64,000 nt of DNA from the NCBI GenBank assembly GCA_013298125.1, contig JAAFJP010000022.1, positions 1 to 64,000 of the forward strand, written 5' to 3'. Shown here piece by piece: positions 9,044 through 17,195 of this stretch. Numbering within the stretch: position 1 is the stretch's first letter; every line of letters starts with the position of its first letter. Both the position numbers and the translations under genes were made by a program. The DNA comes from Cytophagales bacterium. GTDB lineage: Bacteria > Bacteroidota > Bacteroidia > Cytophagales > Spirosomataceae. Below the pieces are notes generated by a model. That model saw nothing but the letters and a program-made list of their open reading frames with translations. It was not told the origin of the DNA and searched no databases.

Positions 9044-10372
9044 ATGAACAAATTAAAAAGTGTTTTGCTTTTAATAGCCTTTATTGTGGGCACACCTATT
9101 TTTGCTCACGTAGGAGGACATGATTCTGAAAATTCTGAAATATTTTACCTTAAAGGAAAGCAAATTGAAGGGCATTTTTTGATGGCTAAAAATGATAAAA
9201 TTTTTATTGAATTATTGAATGGAAAGACCATTTCAGCCCCTTTGACAGATTTTTCATTCTCAAATCAAAGTAATTTGAGTCAAAAAATTGCTCATTTGAA
9301 AAAATTGAATCTTGATAAAAATTTGGTGGAAACGAAGGAATCAATCCTTTCATTTATTTTATTCTTACTATCAATTTTACTAATTGTAATCTTTATTGGT
9401 TTCAACTTTCGGGAAGTTAACTCGTTCGCAAAATTTTCTTATTTTTTTCTGACTTTCTTCATATTTATTTACGCTTGCAAAACATCTGAAATCGTTACTC
9501 CAACGACAATTTCTAAAACTGACCCTACGTTTATTGAAACTGTATTTAGTCCTTTCAAAACACTCGTAAAAACTCGTTTTGACGATACCTATTTTTATGT
9601 AGAATCAGAAGGATTACTTTCGCATAATATGATGGTAGGCATTACAAACTGGCAACAACAAGTGCCTATTCCACAAGGCTATTCGGGTGCAAACGCATGG
9701 TTGATTCCGCTAAAACCAGAGCTTTCAGATTCGCCATTAAGTCTAAAAACTAATTTGATGAAAGGGGCTGTTGCCATTGCTCCAAATGGAGTTCCTATCT
9801 TTAATCCCTTGAATAACAGAGGTGAAGATGCCTACGCAATCGGCGAATTGGACCAATGGGGCGGACATTGTGGCAAAGCGGACGATTATCATTATCACAT
9901 TGCCCCATTACATTTTGAAACTACGGCGGGTAAAAATCCTATCGCAATGGCATTAGACGGCTTTGCCATTTATGGCTCAAAAGAACCCGATGGAAGTACG
10001 ATGCAAACCTTGGATTCTTATCATGGACATTCAATAAATAATGGTGTTTATCATTATCATGCCACAACAACTTACCCTTATTTTATTGGGTCAATGCGTG
10101 GAAAAATAACGCTTGACCCAAGTACAACAGCCCCTGAAAATCAGCTAATTCCACAGGCTAAAACAACGCCACTTCGTCCAGCGGGGGAACCTTTGAAAGG
10201 AGCAAGTATTACAAATTTTAAATCAACTGGTACGAATGCGTATTCTTTGGAATATACAGTTGGTAGTCAGAAAGGATTCATTAATTACAGTTGGGATGCG
10301 GCAAATAAATATACGTACACATTCATTGGTATAGATGGAAAATCTTCCACTTCAACTTATGTCAGAAAATAA
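9044..10372 (+). CDS. Membrane-anchored YHYH protein with extra N-terminal domain (apparent fusion)
   Basis: The product is 442 residues. It has a signal peptide (1-21, ending IFAHVGGHD), a periplasmic domain (22-100), two hydrophobic segments (101-121 and 131-144), then C145 in FIYACKTSE, and a YHYH domain (about 160-385) with YHYH at 282-285 and 336-339 and ALDGFAIYGS. The second hydrophobic segment plus C145 looks like the lipobox of a once separate YHYH lipoprotein, without its own Met. This suggests fusion of a small membrane protein to a YHYH lipoprotein. The His-rich start (AHVGGHD) could bind metal (inference). A beta-rich tail of about 60 residues follows the YHYH domain. Confidence 0.8.
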   Translation: MNKLKSVLLLIAFIVGTPIFAHVGGHDSENSEIFYLKGKQIEGHFLMAKNDKIFIELLNGKTISAPLTDFSFSNQSNLSQKIAHLKKLNLDKNLVETKESILSFILFLLSILLIVIFIGFNFREVNSFAKFSYFFLTFFIFIYACKTSEIVTPTTISKTDPTFIETVFSPFKTLVKTRFDDTYFYVESEGLLSHNMMVGITNWQQQVPIPQGYSGANAWLIPLKPELSDSPLSLKTNLMKGAVAIAPNGVPIFNPLNNRGEDAYAIGELDQWGGHCGKADDYHYHIAPLHFETTAGKNPIAMALDGFAIYGSKEPDGSTMQTLDSYHGHSINNGVYHYHATTTYPYFIGSMRGKITLDPSTTAPENQLIPQAKTTPLRPAGEPLKGASITNFKSTGTNAYSLEYTVGSQKGFINYSWDAANKYTYTFIGIDGKSSTSTYVRK

Positions 10373-10454
10373 TTGAATTCTCAGGATAAAGTCCGCAAGT
10401 TTTTTGAAAAATTTGCATCCAATCAGTAAACTATTCATAGTCAGCAAATTATTA

Positions 10455-11063
10455 ATGAAAAATATTATAATCCTTTTTCTAACTATTTTCAGTCTTTTTT
10501 CATGTAACAAAAAGACTGAAAAAATTGAACAAGCCTCTGTCGAAATTCCAGATAGAATTGTGGTGTTGGCGGACACCAATCTTTCGGAACGACAGGGCGT
10601 TTTGTTCTATGAACAGAAACCGTATTCTGGTTATGTAGTTGAAAAATATCCAAATGAAAAATTGGCTTCTCGAAATGGGTATCTCAATGGAAAATTAGAA
10701 GGAAAACAGGAAAAATGGTATGCTGACGGATCAAAAATGGAAGTTCGTTTTTACAAAGAAAATCGAAAATCGGGCGAGCATCATGGTTGGTGGGAAAATG
10801 GACAAATGAAATTTGAATATTTCATCGAAAACGATATTCCTATCAAAACTCACCAAGAATGGTATCAGAATGGACAATTATATTCGCTTTCAAACTACAA
10901 CCAAGAAGGACAACCAGAAGGCGAACAAAAAATGTGGTTTGAAAATAGACAAGTAAAGTCAAATTACGTCATCAAAGACGGCAGGCGTTTTGGATTTTTG
11001 GGTGCAAAAGGTTGTATGGGCGAGGGGGAGAAAAAAGCAACGGGTTTAAATTTTAAAAAATAA
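10455..11063 (+). CDS. YwqK-like (MORN_2 repeat) lipoprotein
   Basis: The start ATG 10455 gives a lipoprotein leader (ILFLTIFSLFSC, lipidated Cys at residue 16); the open frame extends to 10404 without a signal. The product is about 202 residues. It has repeats of the form 'NGKLEGKQEKWYADGSKMEVRFYKENRKSGEHHGWWENGQMKFEYF', that is, MORN_2/YwqK-type repeats. Databases often label these 'toxin-antitoxin system YwqK family antitoxin', but there is no toxin partner here, so a surface lipoprotein is a safer reading. Its stop codon overlaps the ATG of the SCO1-like gene by one base (TAATG), so the two are translationally coupled. Confidence 0.82.
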   Translation: MKNIIILFLTIFSLFSCNKKTEKIEQASVEIPDRIVVLADTNLSERQGVLFYEQKPYSGYVVEKYPNEKLASRNGYLNGKLEGKQEKWYADGSKMEVRFYKENRKSGEHHGWWENGQMKFEYFIENDIPIKTHQEWYQNGQLYSLSNYNQEGQPEGEQKMWFENRQVKSNYVIKDGRRFGFLGAKGCMGEGEKKATGLNFKK

Positions 11064-11704
11064 TGAAAAATATACTCCTCTTATTTATTTTTTTTGTGAT
11101 TGTATCGTGTTCTAAAAAACGAGAAAAAAACGAACAAAAAGGACTCCCCTACTACCACACAGCTGATTTTACCCCACAATGGCTATCAGAAAAAAGTCAA
11201 TTAGACACCTTACATAAACTTGCAAATTTTGATTTTTTGAATCAAAATTTGCAAAAAATTACTCCCAACACTTTCAAAGGAAAAGTCCACGTAGCTTGTT
11301 TTTTCTTTACCATTTGCCCAAGCCTTTGCCCTAAAATTATGGGCAATATGAAGGTGGTTCAAGATTCTTTGAAAAACAACAAAAACTTTTTGATTGCCTC
11401 ATACAGCGTTATGCCCGACCGTGATAGCGTATCTGTTTTACGGAGGTATGCCACTGAAAATCAAATCATTGATAATAAATGGCACTTACTAACTGGCGAT
11501 AAAAAACAGATTTATGAAATTGCCCGTAAATCCTATTTTGCAGATGAAAATATTGGGGTCCAAAAGGGAGTGAATGATTTTTTACATACTGAAAATTTTA
11601 TTTTGGTAGATAAAAACCTGCATATCCGTGGAGTTTATAATGGAACTTTACAGTTAGAGATTGAACAATTGATAAAGGATATTCGGGAGTTGGAAAAAGA
11701 ATAA
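11063..11704 (+). CDS. SCO1/SenC-family lipoprotein
   Basis: The product is 213 residues with lipobox IVSC (C16). It has a thioredoxin-like fold with the SCO motif CPSLC (C85, C89) in FFFTICPSLCPKIMG and the third copper ligand H175 in FLHTENFILVD. SCO proteins bind copper and act in cytochrome oxidase assembly or thiol-disulfide exchange. All three ligands are intact, so it should be functional. It is translationally coupled to the YwqK-like gene and follows the YHYH cluster, which hints that the cluster deals with copper or redox stress (inference). Part of its 3' end recurs at 12854-12899. Confidence 0.9.
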   Translation: MKNILLLFIFFVIVSCSKKREKNEQKGLPYYHTADFTPQWLSEKSQLDTLHKLANFDFLNQNLQKITPNTFKGKVHVACFFFTICPSLCPKIMGNMKVVQDSLKNNKNFLIASYSVMPDRDSVSVLRRYATENQIIDNKWHLLTGDKKQIYEIARKSYFADENIGVQKGVNDFLHTENFILVDKNLHIRGVYNGTLQLEIEQLIKDIRELEKE

Positions 11705-11787
11705 GTTTTCAATTCAGGACATAAATACAGATGAAAATGATTCGAAATTATTAATTTTGAAAAATAACATATCAAAATACATTTTCC

Positions 11788-12774
11788 ATGAAAACAATTT
11801 TATTATCAATTTGTCTATGTTTTTTTTACACATCCATCTTTTCACAAACCAACGAAAGTAGTTCTGATGCAAGTGATTTATGCAATAATTGGATAGATGA
11901 CTATGCTGCACCAGCATCCCCTTGCTTTGCAAATGTTGGAACTTCTCCTATCAATGGTGAGTTATTTGATGATGATGGCGAAGATATTTTTTTATTTCCA
12001 ACGAATTTTAGTGGAACTCTCACATTTTCAAATTTTCCAACTGTGACTGGTTCGACAGTTAAAATAAAAGAATATACTGGTACAGCTGGAATGGCAGGGG
12101 CAACTTCTGGGGTATCAACGACAATATCCACTTCAAGTCCAACATTTACATTTTTATCCACTAAAAAATACTATCTCTCCGTTGAAAAAGACGGTAATTC
12201 CTTGAATTATTCAATCAGTTTTAGTGGAGCATTGCCTGTACAATTAGTCTCTTTTTCAGGAAATAGAGTAATAGAAGGAATAGAATTAACTTGGAAAACA
12301 TCCCAAGAAATCAATAGTCAATCCTTTGAAATTGAGCGAAGTAGCGATGCTTTGGACTATACAATCATTGGAAAGTTGGAGGCGTTGGGTAATAGCCAAA
12401 CTGGCAAGACATACCAATTTACAGACTCTAATCCAATAGAAGGCATCAATTATTACCGCCTCAAACAAATTGATTTGGACAAAAAAATCAACTATCTCCG
12501 TCCAATTAGTGTGATATATGCTTACGAAGAACGTGAATTAGTTTTGTACCCTAATCCAAGTTCATCTACTATTAAGTTACCTCTTTCTTTCGTACAAAAC
12601 TCTGACATGATAAGAATTTATAATTTACAAGGGGTGTTAGTAAAACAAATTCCTGTGAATGAAACCAATCTTTACTTAAAAGTTGAAGATTTATCATCTG
12701 GGATTTATATCATTGAATCACTTTCAAATAATGAAATAATTAGTAATCGTATCAAACGATTTGTAAAAAACTAA
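11788..12774 (+). CDS. Secreted protein with type IX secretion sorting domain
   Basis: The product is 328 residues. It has a signal peptide ending IFSQ, an N-terminal beta-rich domain (about 25-145) with ASDLCNNWIDDYAAP and paired cysteines, then the segment LPVQLVSFSGN...ITWKTSQEINSQSFEIERSSD style typical of T9SS cargo. The type A C-terminal sorting domain has YPNPSSSTI, the IYNLQG block and LSSGIYIIES (about 255-328). The product is expected to be exported and fixed to the surface by the T9SS. It is 83 bp downstream of the SCO1-like gene. It sits between the SCO1 gene and a copy of the SCO1 3' end, so it may have been inserted or duplicated with that gene. Confidence 0.87.
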   Translation: MKTILLSICLCFFYTSIFSQTNESSSDASDLCNNWIDDYAAPASPCFANVGTSPINGELFDDDGEDIFLFPTNFSGTLTFSNFPTVTGSTVKIKEYTGTAGMAGATSGVSTTISTSSPTFTFLSTKKYYLSVEKDGNSLNYSISFSGALPVQLVSFSGNRVIEGIELTWKTSQEINSQSFEIERSSDALDYTIIGKLEALGNSQTGKTYQFTDSNPIEGINYYRLKQIDLDKKINYLRPISVIYAYEERELVLYPNPSSSTIKLPLSFVQNSDMIRIYNLQGVLVKQIPVNETNLYLKVEDLSSGIYIIESLSNNEIISNRIKRFVKN

Positions 12775-12853
12775 AAGATTTTTTACATTTTTATTAAGAC
12801 AATAGCCTTGAAATTAACATCAGAAGGATTTGTAGTATTACTATCCAATTTGA

Positions 12854-12899
12854 AATTGATAAAGGATATCTGGGAGTTGGAGAAAGAATAATTTTCAAT
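12854..12899 (+). repeat. Partial copy of the 3' end of the SCO1-like gene
   Basis: This stretch matches 11667-11713 (the last codons, the stop and the first bases after it) at about 43 of 47 positions, with one gap. It lies between the T9SS cargo gene and the TetR gene. It is a footprint of a past duplication or insertion of the 11.7-12.8 kb segment. Confidence 0.8.
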
Positions 12900-12924
12900 A
12901 TTTCTTGTTTTTTAAGTTTATTTT

Positions 12925-12942
12925 AAACAATTTTGTCGAATA
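12925..12942 (+). promoter_or_regulatory. Shared box 1 (AAACAATTTTGTCGAATA), putative TetR site/promoter
   Basis: 16 of 18 bases match the box at 13626-13643. It ends 9 bp before the TetR ATG. The core includes CAATTTTG, close to the -7 consensus TAnnTTTG, so it may combine promoter and operator. Confidence 0.5.
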
Positions 12943-12951
12943 AAAAACAAG

Positions 12952-13563
12952 ATGCCTAAAATCGACCATGATACCAAAGAAAAAATTTTAGCTGCCGCTG
13001 AAAAAGTATTTCATGCCAACGGCTTTAAGGGAACTCGTACAACCTCAATTGCGGAAGAAGCGGGTATCAGTCGGACGATGCTGCATTATTATTTTAGTAC
13101 CAAAGAATCTTTGTTTTCGGAAGTGCTACAAAACACTCTATCGACAGTTTTTAGTCATTTAAAGAAAATCATTGGTTCTAATTTATCCCTAAATTCTTTG
13201 ATTGAAAATTTAGTAGATGTCTTCGCAGATTTGTTAGAAGCAAAACCAGGATTACCCAGTTTTATCATCAACATTTTGAACGAATCGCCACAAATGGCTC
13301 ATGCCTTTGCCCATTCTAAACAAGATACGATTCCGTTTGAGTTGGAAGAAATCTTAAAAACTGCGAAACAGAACGGTGAAATTGCTGAAAATATCACGGG
13401 CGAAGATTTAATTATGAATATATATGGGCTTTGTTCTATGCCTTATTTAGGAGCTTCCTATATAAAAGTCATGGAAAATCGGACGGATGAAGATATGGTA
13501 AAGTTTATCCGAGAACGGAGGATAAAGATTAAAGAATTGATAACTAAAGGTATTAGACCTTAG
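12952..13563 (+). CDS. TetR-family transcriptional regulator
   Basis: The product is 203 residues. The N-terminal helix-turn-helix (about 8-55) reads ILAAAEKVFHANGFKGTRTTSIAEEAGISRTMLHYYFSTKESLF, the classic TetR signature. The rest is an all-helical ligand-binding domain of unknown specificity. It lies upstream of, and in line with, the PhlG-like hydrolase and FAD oxidoreductase genes, but is separated from them by a strong terminator. The same 18-bp box precedes both units, so autoregulation together with control of the enzyme pair is likely (inference). Confidence 0.93.
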   Translation: MPKIDHDTKEKILAAAEKVFHANGFKGTRTTSIAEEAGISRTMLHYYFSTKESLFSEVLQNTLSTVFSHLKKIIGSNLSLNSLIENLVDVFADLLEAKPGLPSFIINILNESPQMAHAFAHSKQDTIPFELEEILKTAKQNGEIAENITGEDLIMNIYGLCSMPYLGASYIKVMENRTDEDMVKFIRERRIKIKELITKGIRP

Positions 13564-13579
13564 TATTTGATAAATTTTC

Positions 13580-13615
13580 AAAAAAATATGACCTAAAACT
13601 TGGTCATATTTTTTT
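13580..13615 (+). terminator. Rho-independent terminator after the TetR gene
   Basis: A 14-bp stem (AAAAAAATATGACC / GGTCATATTTTTTT) has an 8-base loop and ends in T. It separates the TetR gene from the enzyme operon. Confidence 0.85.
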
Positions 13616-13625
13616 GAAAATAAAT

Positions 13626-13643
13626 AAACATTTTTGTCGAACA
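13626..13643 (+). promoter_or_regulatory. Shared box 2 (AAACATTTTTGTCGAACA), putative TetR site/promoter
   Basis: This is the second copy of the box at 12925-12942, 16 bp before the ATG of the PhlG-like gene. Its conservation across two otherwise unrelated gaps points to a common regulator. Confidence 0.5.
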
Positions 13644-13659
13644 TTATTGTTGTAAAAAA

Positions 13660-14475
13660 ATGAATCACCAACTATTATATATTGGGTATCGTCAAGAGGA
13701 TTTCAATACTTCTTATGCAAAGTTTTTCCGAGAAGAAATTGCCCCAATTCCCATTCAAGTTTTGAAAGGTTTGAAGCAAAAGGAAAAGAACTCTGATTTC
13801 TTTTTGAGATTAGAAAATGTCACGGATTTACATACAAACGGTTATCACGAAGTTGAAAATGGCTATGCTTTTTTGCCTGATGGTTCTTTACAAGTTTCTG
13901 TTTTGACGGATATGCCTGATGTAACGCCTCAGATGTGGGATTGGTGGTTTGGGTGGCACGGGAGTCACGCCAATCGTTATAAATTATGGCATCCAAAGGC
14001 ACATCAATCGGTACGATGGAAAGATGGTCGTGAAGATTTAGCGGAGTACGTAGGTAGAACCTCTCTGATAGAAGAATATATCGGAAACAAATTAGAAAAA
14101 GCCGCTATCAGATTTGTTTCTCCAACTGAATTAGGCTTTTACGAAAATGAAATTGCAGATAAAAGCAAAACTGTATATATCTGTGCCAGAACGGGTTATA
14201 GTAATTTTCCAATAGATTTTGGATGGTTAGTTCATCAAGTTAGAACTACTGAAAATGGTTCAGAAATGCGTTCAAGATTTTGGATGGGCGGTAAACACAT
14301 AGCTTTCAGAACGGAAAATAGTATAGGAAAAGTCGGCTCAAAAATCTTACAAAAAGTAGTAAAACTACCCGAACAACAAGCTATTGACCTGATGCGACAT
14401 TGTTCGGAAGAGATGAATCATTTAGCCAAAATTTTACCTGAATTATATCATCAACAAACCCAAACCAAGTTTTAA
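13660..14475 (+). CDS. PhlG-like (DAPG hydrolase family) C-C bond hydrolase
   Basis: The product is 271 residues with no signal peptide, so it is cytoplasmic. The block MWDWWFGWHGSHANRYKLWHPKAH (starting at residue 92) is the hallmark of the 2,4-diacetylphloroglucinol hydrolase (PhlG) family. These are zinc enzymes that cut a C-C bond of acylated phenols. The late HxxxE pair (H247, E251 in RHCSEEM) and H111/H115 plus E138/E139 are the candidate zinc ligands. The real substrate is unknown; DAPG itself is only one possibility. It lies 6 bp before an FAD oxidoreductase gene and under a TetR regulator, so the pair probably handles a phenolic or polyketide-like compound (inference). Confidence 0.82.
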   Translation: MNHQLLYIGYRQEDFNTSYAKFFREEIAPIPIQVLKGLKQKEKNSDFFLRLENVTDLHTNGYHEVENGYAFLPDGSLQVSVLTDMPDVTPQMWDWWFGWHGSHANRYKLWHPKAHQSVRWKDGREDLAEYVGRTSLIEEYIGNKLEKAAIRFVSPTELGFYENEIADKSKTVYICARTGYSNFPIDFGWLVHQVRTTENGSEMRSRFWMGGKHIAFRTENSIGKVGSKILQKVVKLPEQQAIDLMRHCSEEMNHLAKILPELYHQQTQTKF

Positions 14476-14481
14476 ATCTTC

Positions 14482-15822
14482 ATGGAAAATCTAAACATAA
14501 AGGGACAAATAATCACCCAACACGATAAAGGCTTTCACGAAGCCATCATGGGGACACTTTTCAATAAATGGGACACTGGCAGAAGACCCTTAATGATGGT
14601 TTCACCTCAAAATATTGATGATATTATTTCAACCCTACATTATGCAAAATCCGCAGGGAAAAAGGTCAGTATTTGTTCTGGCGGACATAGTTGGTCGGCA
14701 AATCATGTACGTGAGGATAGTATTCTGATAAACATGAAAGGCTTTAATCAATATGAAATCAATCGTGAAAATATGACCGCCAAAGTAGGTCCAGGTGTGG
14801 GTGGAAGTACACTTTTGATAGAGCTTTTCAAACGAGATTTATTTTTTCCTGCGGGACATTGCAAGGGCGTTTGTTTGGGAGGGTATTTACTACAAGGTGG
14901 TTTTGGATGGAATGGCAGAAAGTACGGAATGGCTTGCGAAAATGTCATTGGCTTAGACATCGTAACGGCAAATGGCGAGTATGTCCACGCCAATGAAAAC
15001 GAAAATGCAGATTTATTTTGGGCGGCTCGTGGTTCGGGGGGCGGATTCTTTGGTGTAGTAGTGGCTTTTCATTTACGATTATTCAAAAAACCTGCCTATT
15101 GTGGTTCAATTACCCACGTTTTTGACATCAAACATTTAGAATCTGTCTATCAGTGGGCAGCAGAAGTTGGACCATCTATTCCAGATGCAGTTGAATTTCA
15201 GATGCTGATGAGTAGTAGTGTTTTGAAATTTTTGGGAAGTGGTATTGAAGCCATTGCTCCAATTTTTGCTGAAACCAAAGATGAATTTGAAGAAAGTAAA
15301 GCCTTCATGGTCAATAGTCCGATTAAGAAAAAAGCCTTTTTTCGCACGCCTTGTTTGCCTACCAATATGTCCGCCATGTATAGTGCCGCCATGACCCATT
15401 ACCCCGACAATCATCATTGGGGCGTGGACAATATGTGGACGAAAGCACCTGTGGAGCAACTAATACCATATTTGAAGGGAATGTCCAACAACCTTCCGCC
15501 CGAACCTTCGCACGTACTTTGGCTGAATTGGTATCCACCAAGCCGCAAAACTGATATGGCGTATTCATTGGAAGACAATATTTACATTGCCCTCTATGGC
15601 ACTTGGGAAAACCCAGCCGATACCCAAAAATATGGTTCTTGGGCGAATGGTTGGATGGAAAAAATGAGTTATCTATCCACTGGAATCCAATTAGCAGATG
15701 AGAGTTTGCATAAGCGTACATCCCCTTTTGTTTCAGAAAATCATCTTCACAAATTGGATAAAATTAGGGCTGATAGAGATAAAGAGTATTTGTTTAATGC
15801 TTGGCATAGCAGACCTATTTAA
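14482..15822 (+). CDS. Berberine-bridge-type FAD-dependent oxidoreductase
   Basis: The product is 446 residues. It has an FAD-binding PCMH domain: SICSGGHSW with H69, AKVGPGVGGSTL, and PAGHCKGVCLGGYLLQGGFGW with C127, then DIVTANGEYV and LFWAARGSGGGFFGVV. H69 and C127 align with the two residues that carry FAD covalently in BBE-like oxidases, so a bicovalent flavin is likely. The C-terminal BBE segment is present (SPFVSENHLHKLDKIRADRDKEYLFNAW). No secretion signal is seen, so it acts in the cytoplasm. It follows the PhlG-like gene by 6 bp. Together they could oxidise and then cleave a hydroxylated aromatic compound; the substrate is not known. Confidence 0.88.
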   Translation: MENLNIKGQIITQHDKGFHEAIMGTLFNKWDTGRRPLMMVSPQNIDDIISTLHYAKSAGKKVSICSGGHSWSANHVREDSILINMKGFNQYEINRENMTAKVGPGVGGSTLLIELFKRDLFFPAGHCKGVCLGGYLLQGGFGWNGRKYGMACENVIGLDIVTANGEYVHANENENADLFWAARGSGGGFFGVVVAFHLRLFKKPAYCGSITHVFDIKHLESVYQWAAEVGPSIPDAVEFQMLMSSSVLKFLGSGIEAIAPIFAETKDEFEESKAFMVNSPIKKKAFFRTPCLPTNMSAMYSAAMTHYPDNHHWGVDNMWTKAPVEQLIPYLKGMSNNLPPEPSHVLWLNWYPPSRKTDMAYSLEDNIYIALYGTWENPADTQKYGSWANGWMEKMSYLSTGIQLADESLHKRTSPFVSENHLHKLDKIRADRDKEYLFNAWHSRPI

Positions 15823-15884
15823 ATAGAAATCTGATTTATTTGAACCAAATTAGCTAAAAATAATCCTTCACAAAACATACCAAA

Positions 15885-17093
15885 ATGAGAACTCTCAATC
15901 AAAAACAATCACTATTCACCATACTATTTTTGGGCATTTACTTTTTTGGTAATGCCCAGAATATTGGTATAAACACCGCTAATGCCAAGAGTACATTATC
16001 CGTAAAAGGAGGCTTGGGCATTGGAACAAATTATTCAGCCAATAGTGCCTCTCCAACCGATGGGGCTATTATTGAGGGTAAAGTAGGAATTGGGACTGAT
16101 GCCCCCAATCATAAACTACACGTTATCGGTGATGCAAAAATTGATGGAAAAACATTCATAGAAGAAAGTCTTACCATCAATGGTTTTACAAAATTCAATG
16201 GTGGTTTGGAGTTTCAAGGCGATGCTGTAATCAATGCTGGTCGTGTAAGATTTATCAATACAGGCAATTCTATTTTTATAGGCGATGAGGCTGGTGCAAA
16301 CGACAATGGAAATGACAGAATCAATACATTTATTGGCAATGGTGCTGGTAAAAGCAATGTTAGTGGTTTTGCCAATGTCTATATTGGCTCTAATGCAGGC
16401 AATGAAAATGTAGAGGGAGAAAGCAATATCGCCATTGGTGAAGCGGCATTGGCAACCAACACAAAATCATTCAATACTGCGATTGGTAAATTTGCTCTGC
16501 AAAATAATCATGAAGGGGAAGGCAATACTGCCATCGGGAATTATGCAGGTTTTGGTTCTGCTGGCAGTCAAAATTTCTTTATTGGAACAGCCGCAGGTGA
16601 AGGTGCTACTGGCTCAGGCAATGTATTTATTGGAAATGAAGTAGGTTCATATTCTAATGTTTCAAGCCGTTTATGGATTCATAATTCAAACTCAAATCAG
16701 CCTTTAATTGAAGGTCACTTTCAAGATAGAAAATTAAAAATCAATGGTAAATTTTACACTGCTGAAAGAGTAGGAATAAAAACAGACAGCCCAACTTCGG
16801 ATTTAGAAGTGAATGGTTCTATTGCTTTGAAAGTAAAAGCAAATTTAGAAAGTGGAAGCACAGACCCCGATGAATCGGCAGGAATCTGGATTTATACATC
16901 AGATGGTGGAACTATCGACTTACCAGCCCCAGCTTCTTGCCCAAATCGTACTTATACCATTGTCAATAAAACGGCAATATCATTACCAATAAGTGATTAT
17001 TTTGATATGACTAATACATCAAAAAACACACTTCCTCACACTACTTCAATACTTATTGTAAGTGATGGAACAACTTGGCAACAAGTTAAATAA
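15885..17093 (+). CDS. Secreted fibre-like protein (third paralogue)
   Basis: The product is 402 residues with a signal peptide ending GNAQ. 'NIGINTANAKSTLSVKG' and 'KVGIGTDAPNHKLHVIGDAKI' units come first. They are followed by head-type repeats (NTFIGNGAG, NVYIGSNAG, NIAIGEAAL, NTAIGKFAL, NVFIGNEVG) and the C-terminal domain shared with the other two fibres (IVSDGTTWQQVK). It is probably a short trimeric surface fibre. It ends convergently with the lanthipeptide-side minus genes; no clear terminator is seen in the 102-bp gap. Confidence 0.8.
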   Translation: MRTLNQKQSLFTILFLGIYFFGNAQNIGINTANAKSTLSVKGGLGIGTNYSANSASPTDGAIIEGKVGIGTDAPNHKLHVIGDAKIDGKTFIEESLTINGFTKFNGGLEFQGDAVINAGRVRFINTGNSIFIGDEAGANDNGNDRINTFIGNGAGKSNVSGFANVYIGSNAGNENVEGESNIAIGEAALATNTKSFNTAIGKFALQNNHEGEGNTAIGNYAGFGSAGSQNFFIGTAAGEGATGSGNVFIGNEVGSYSNVSSRLWIHNSNSNQPLIEGHFQDRKLKINGKFYTAERVGIKTDSPTSDLEVNGSIALKVKANLESGSTDPDESAGIWIYTSDGGTIDLPAPASCPNRTYTIVNKTAISLPISDYFDMTNTSKNTLPHTTSILIVSDGTTWQQVK

Positions 17094-17195
17094 TTATTTT
17101 TCGCAAATGCGACTTTCTTACAAAATTAACCATGGTTTATTTTATATTATTTTGTTCTAATTGCCATGTGAGATATAGGCTAATCAAACAAAAAA

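Noticed and set aside
10455-11063. Toxin-antitoxin system because of the 'YwqK antitoxin' name
   Set aside because: The product is a MORN_2-repeat lipoprotein and no toxin candidate is adjacent.
1-17093. Prophage because of 'tail fibre'-type proteins
   Set aside because: No capsid, terminase, portal, lysis or integrase genes; the three proteins have signal peptides (where the start is visible) and lie among ordinary cell-envelope genes.
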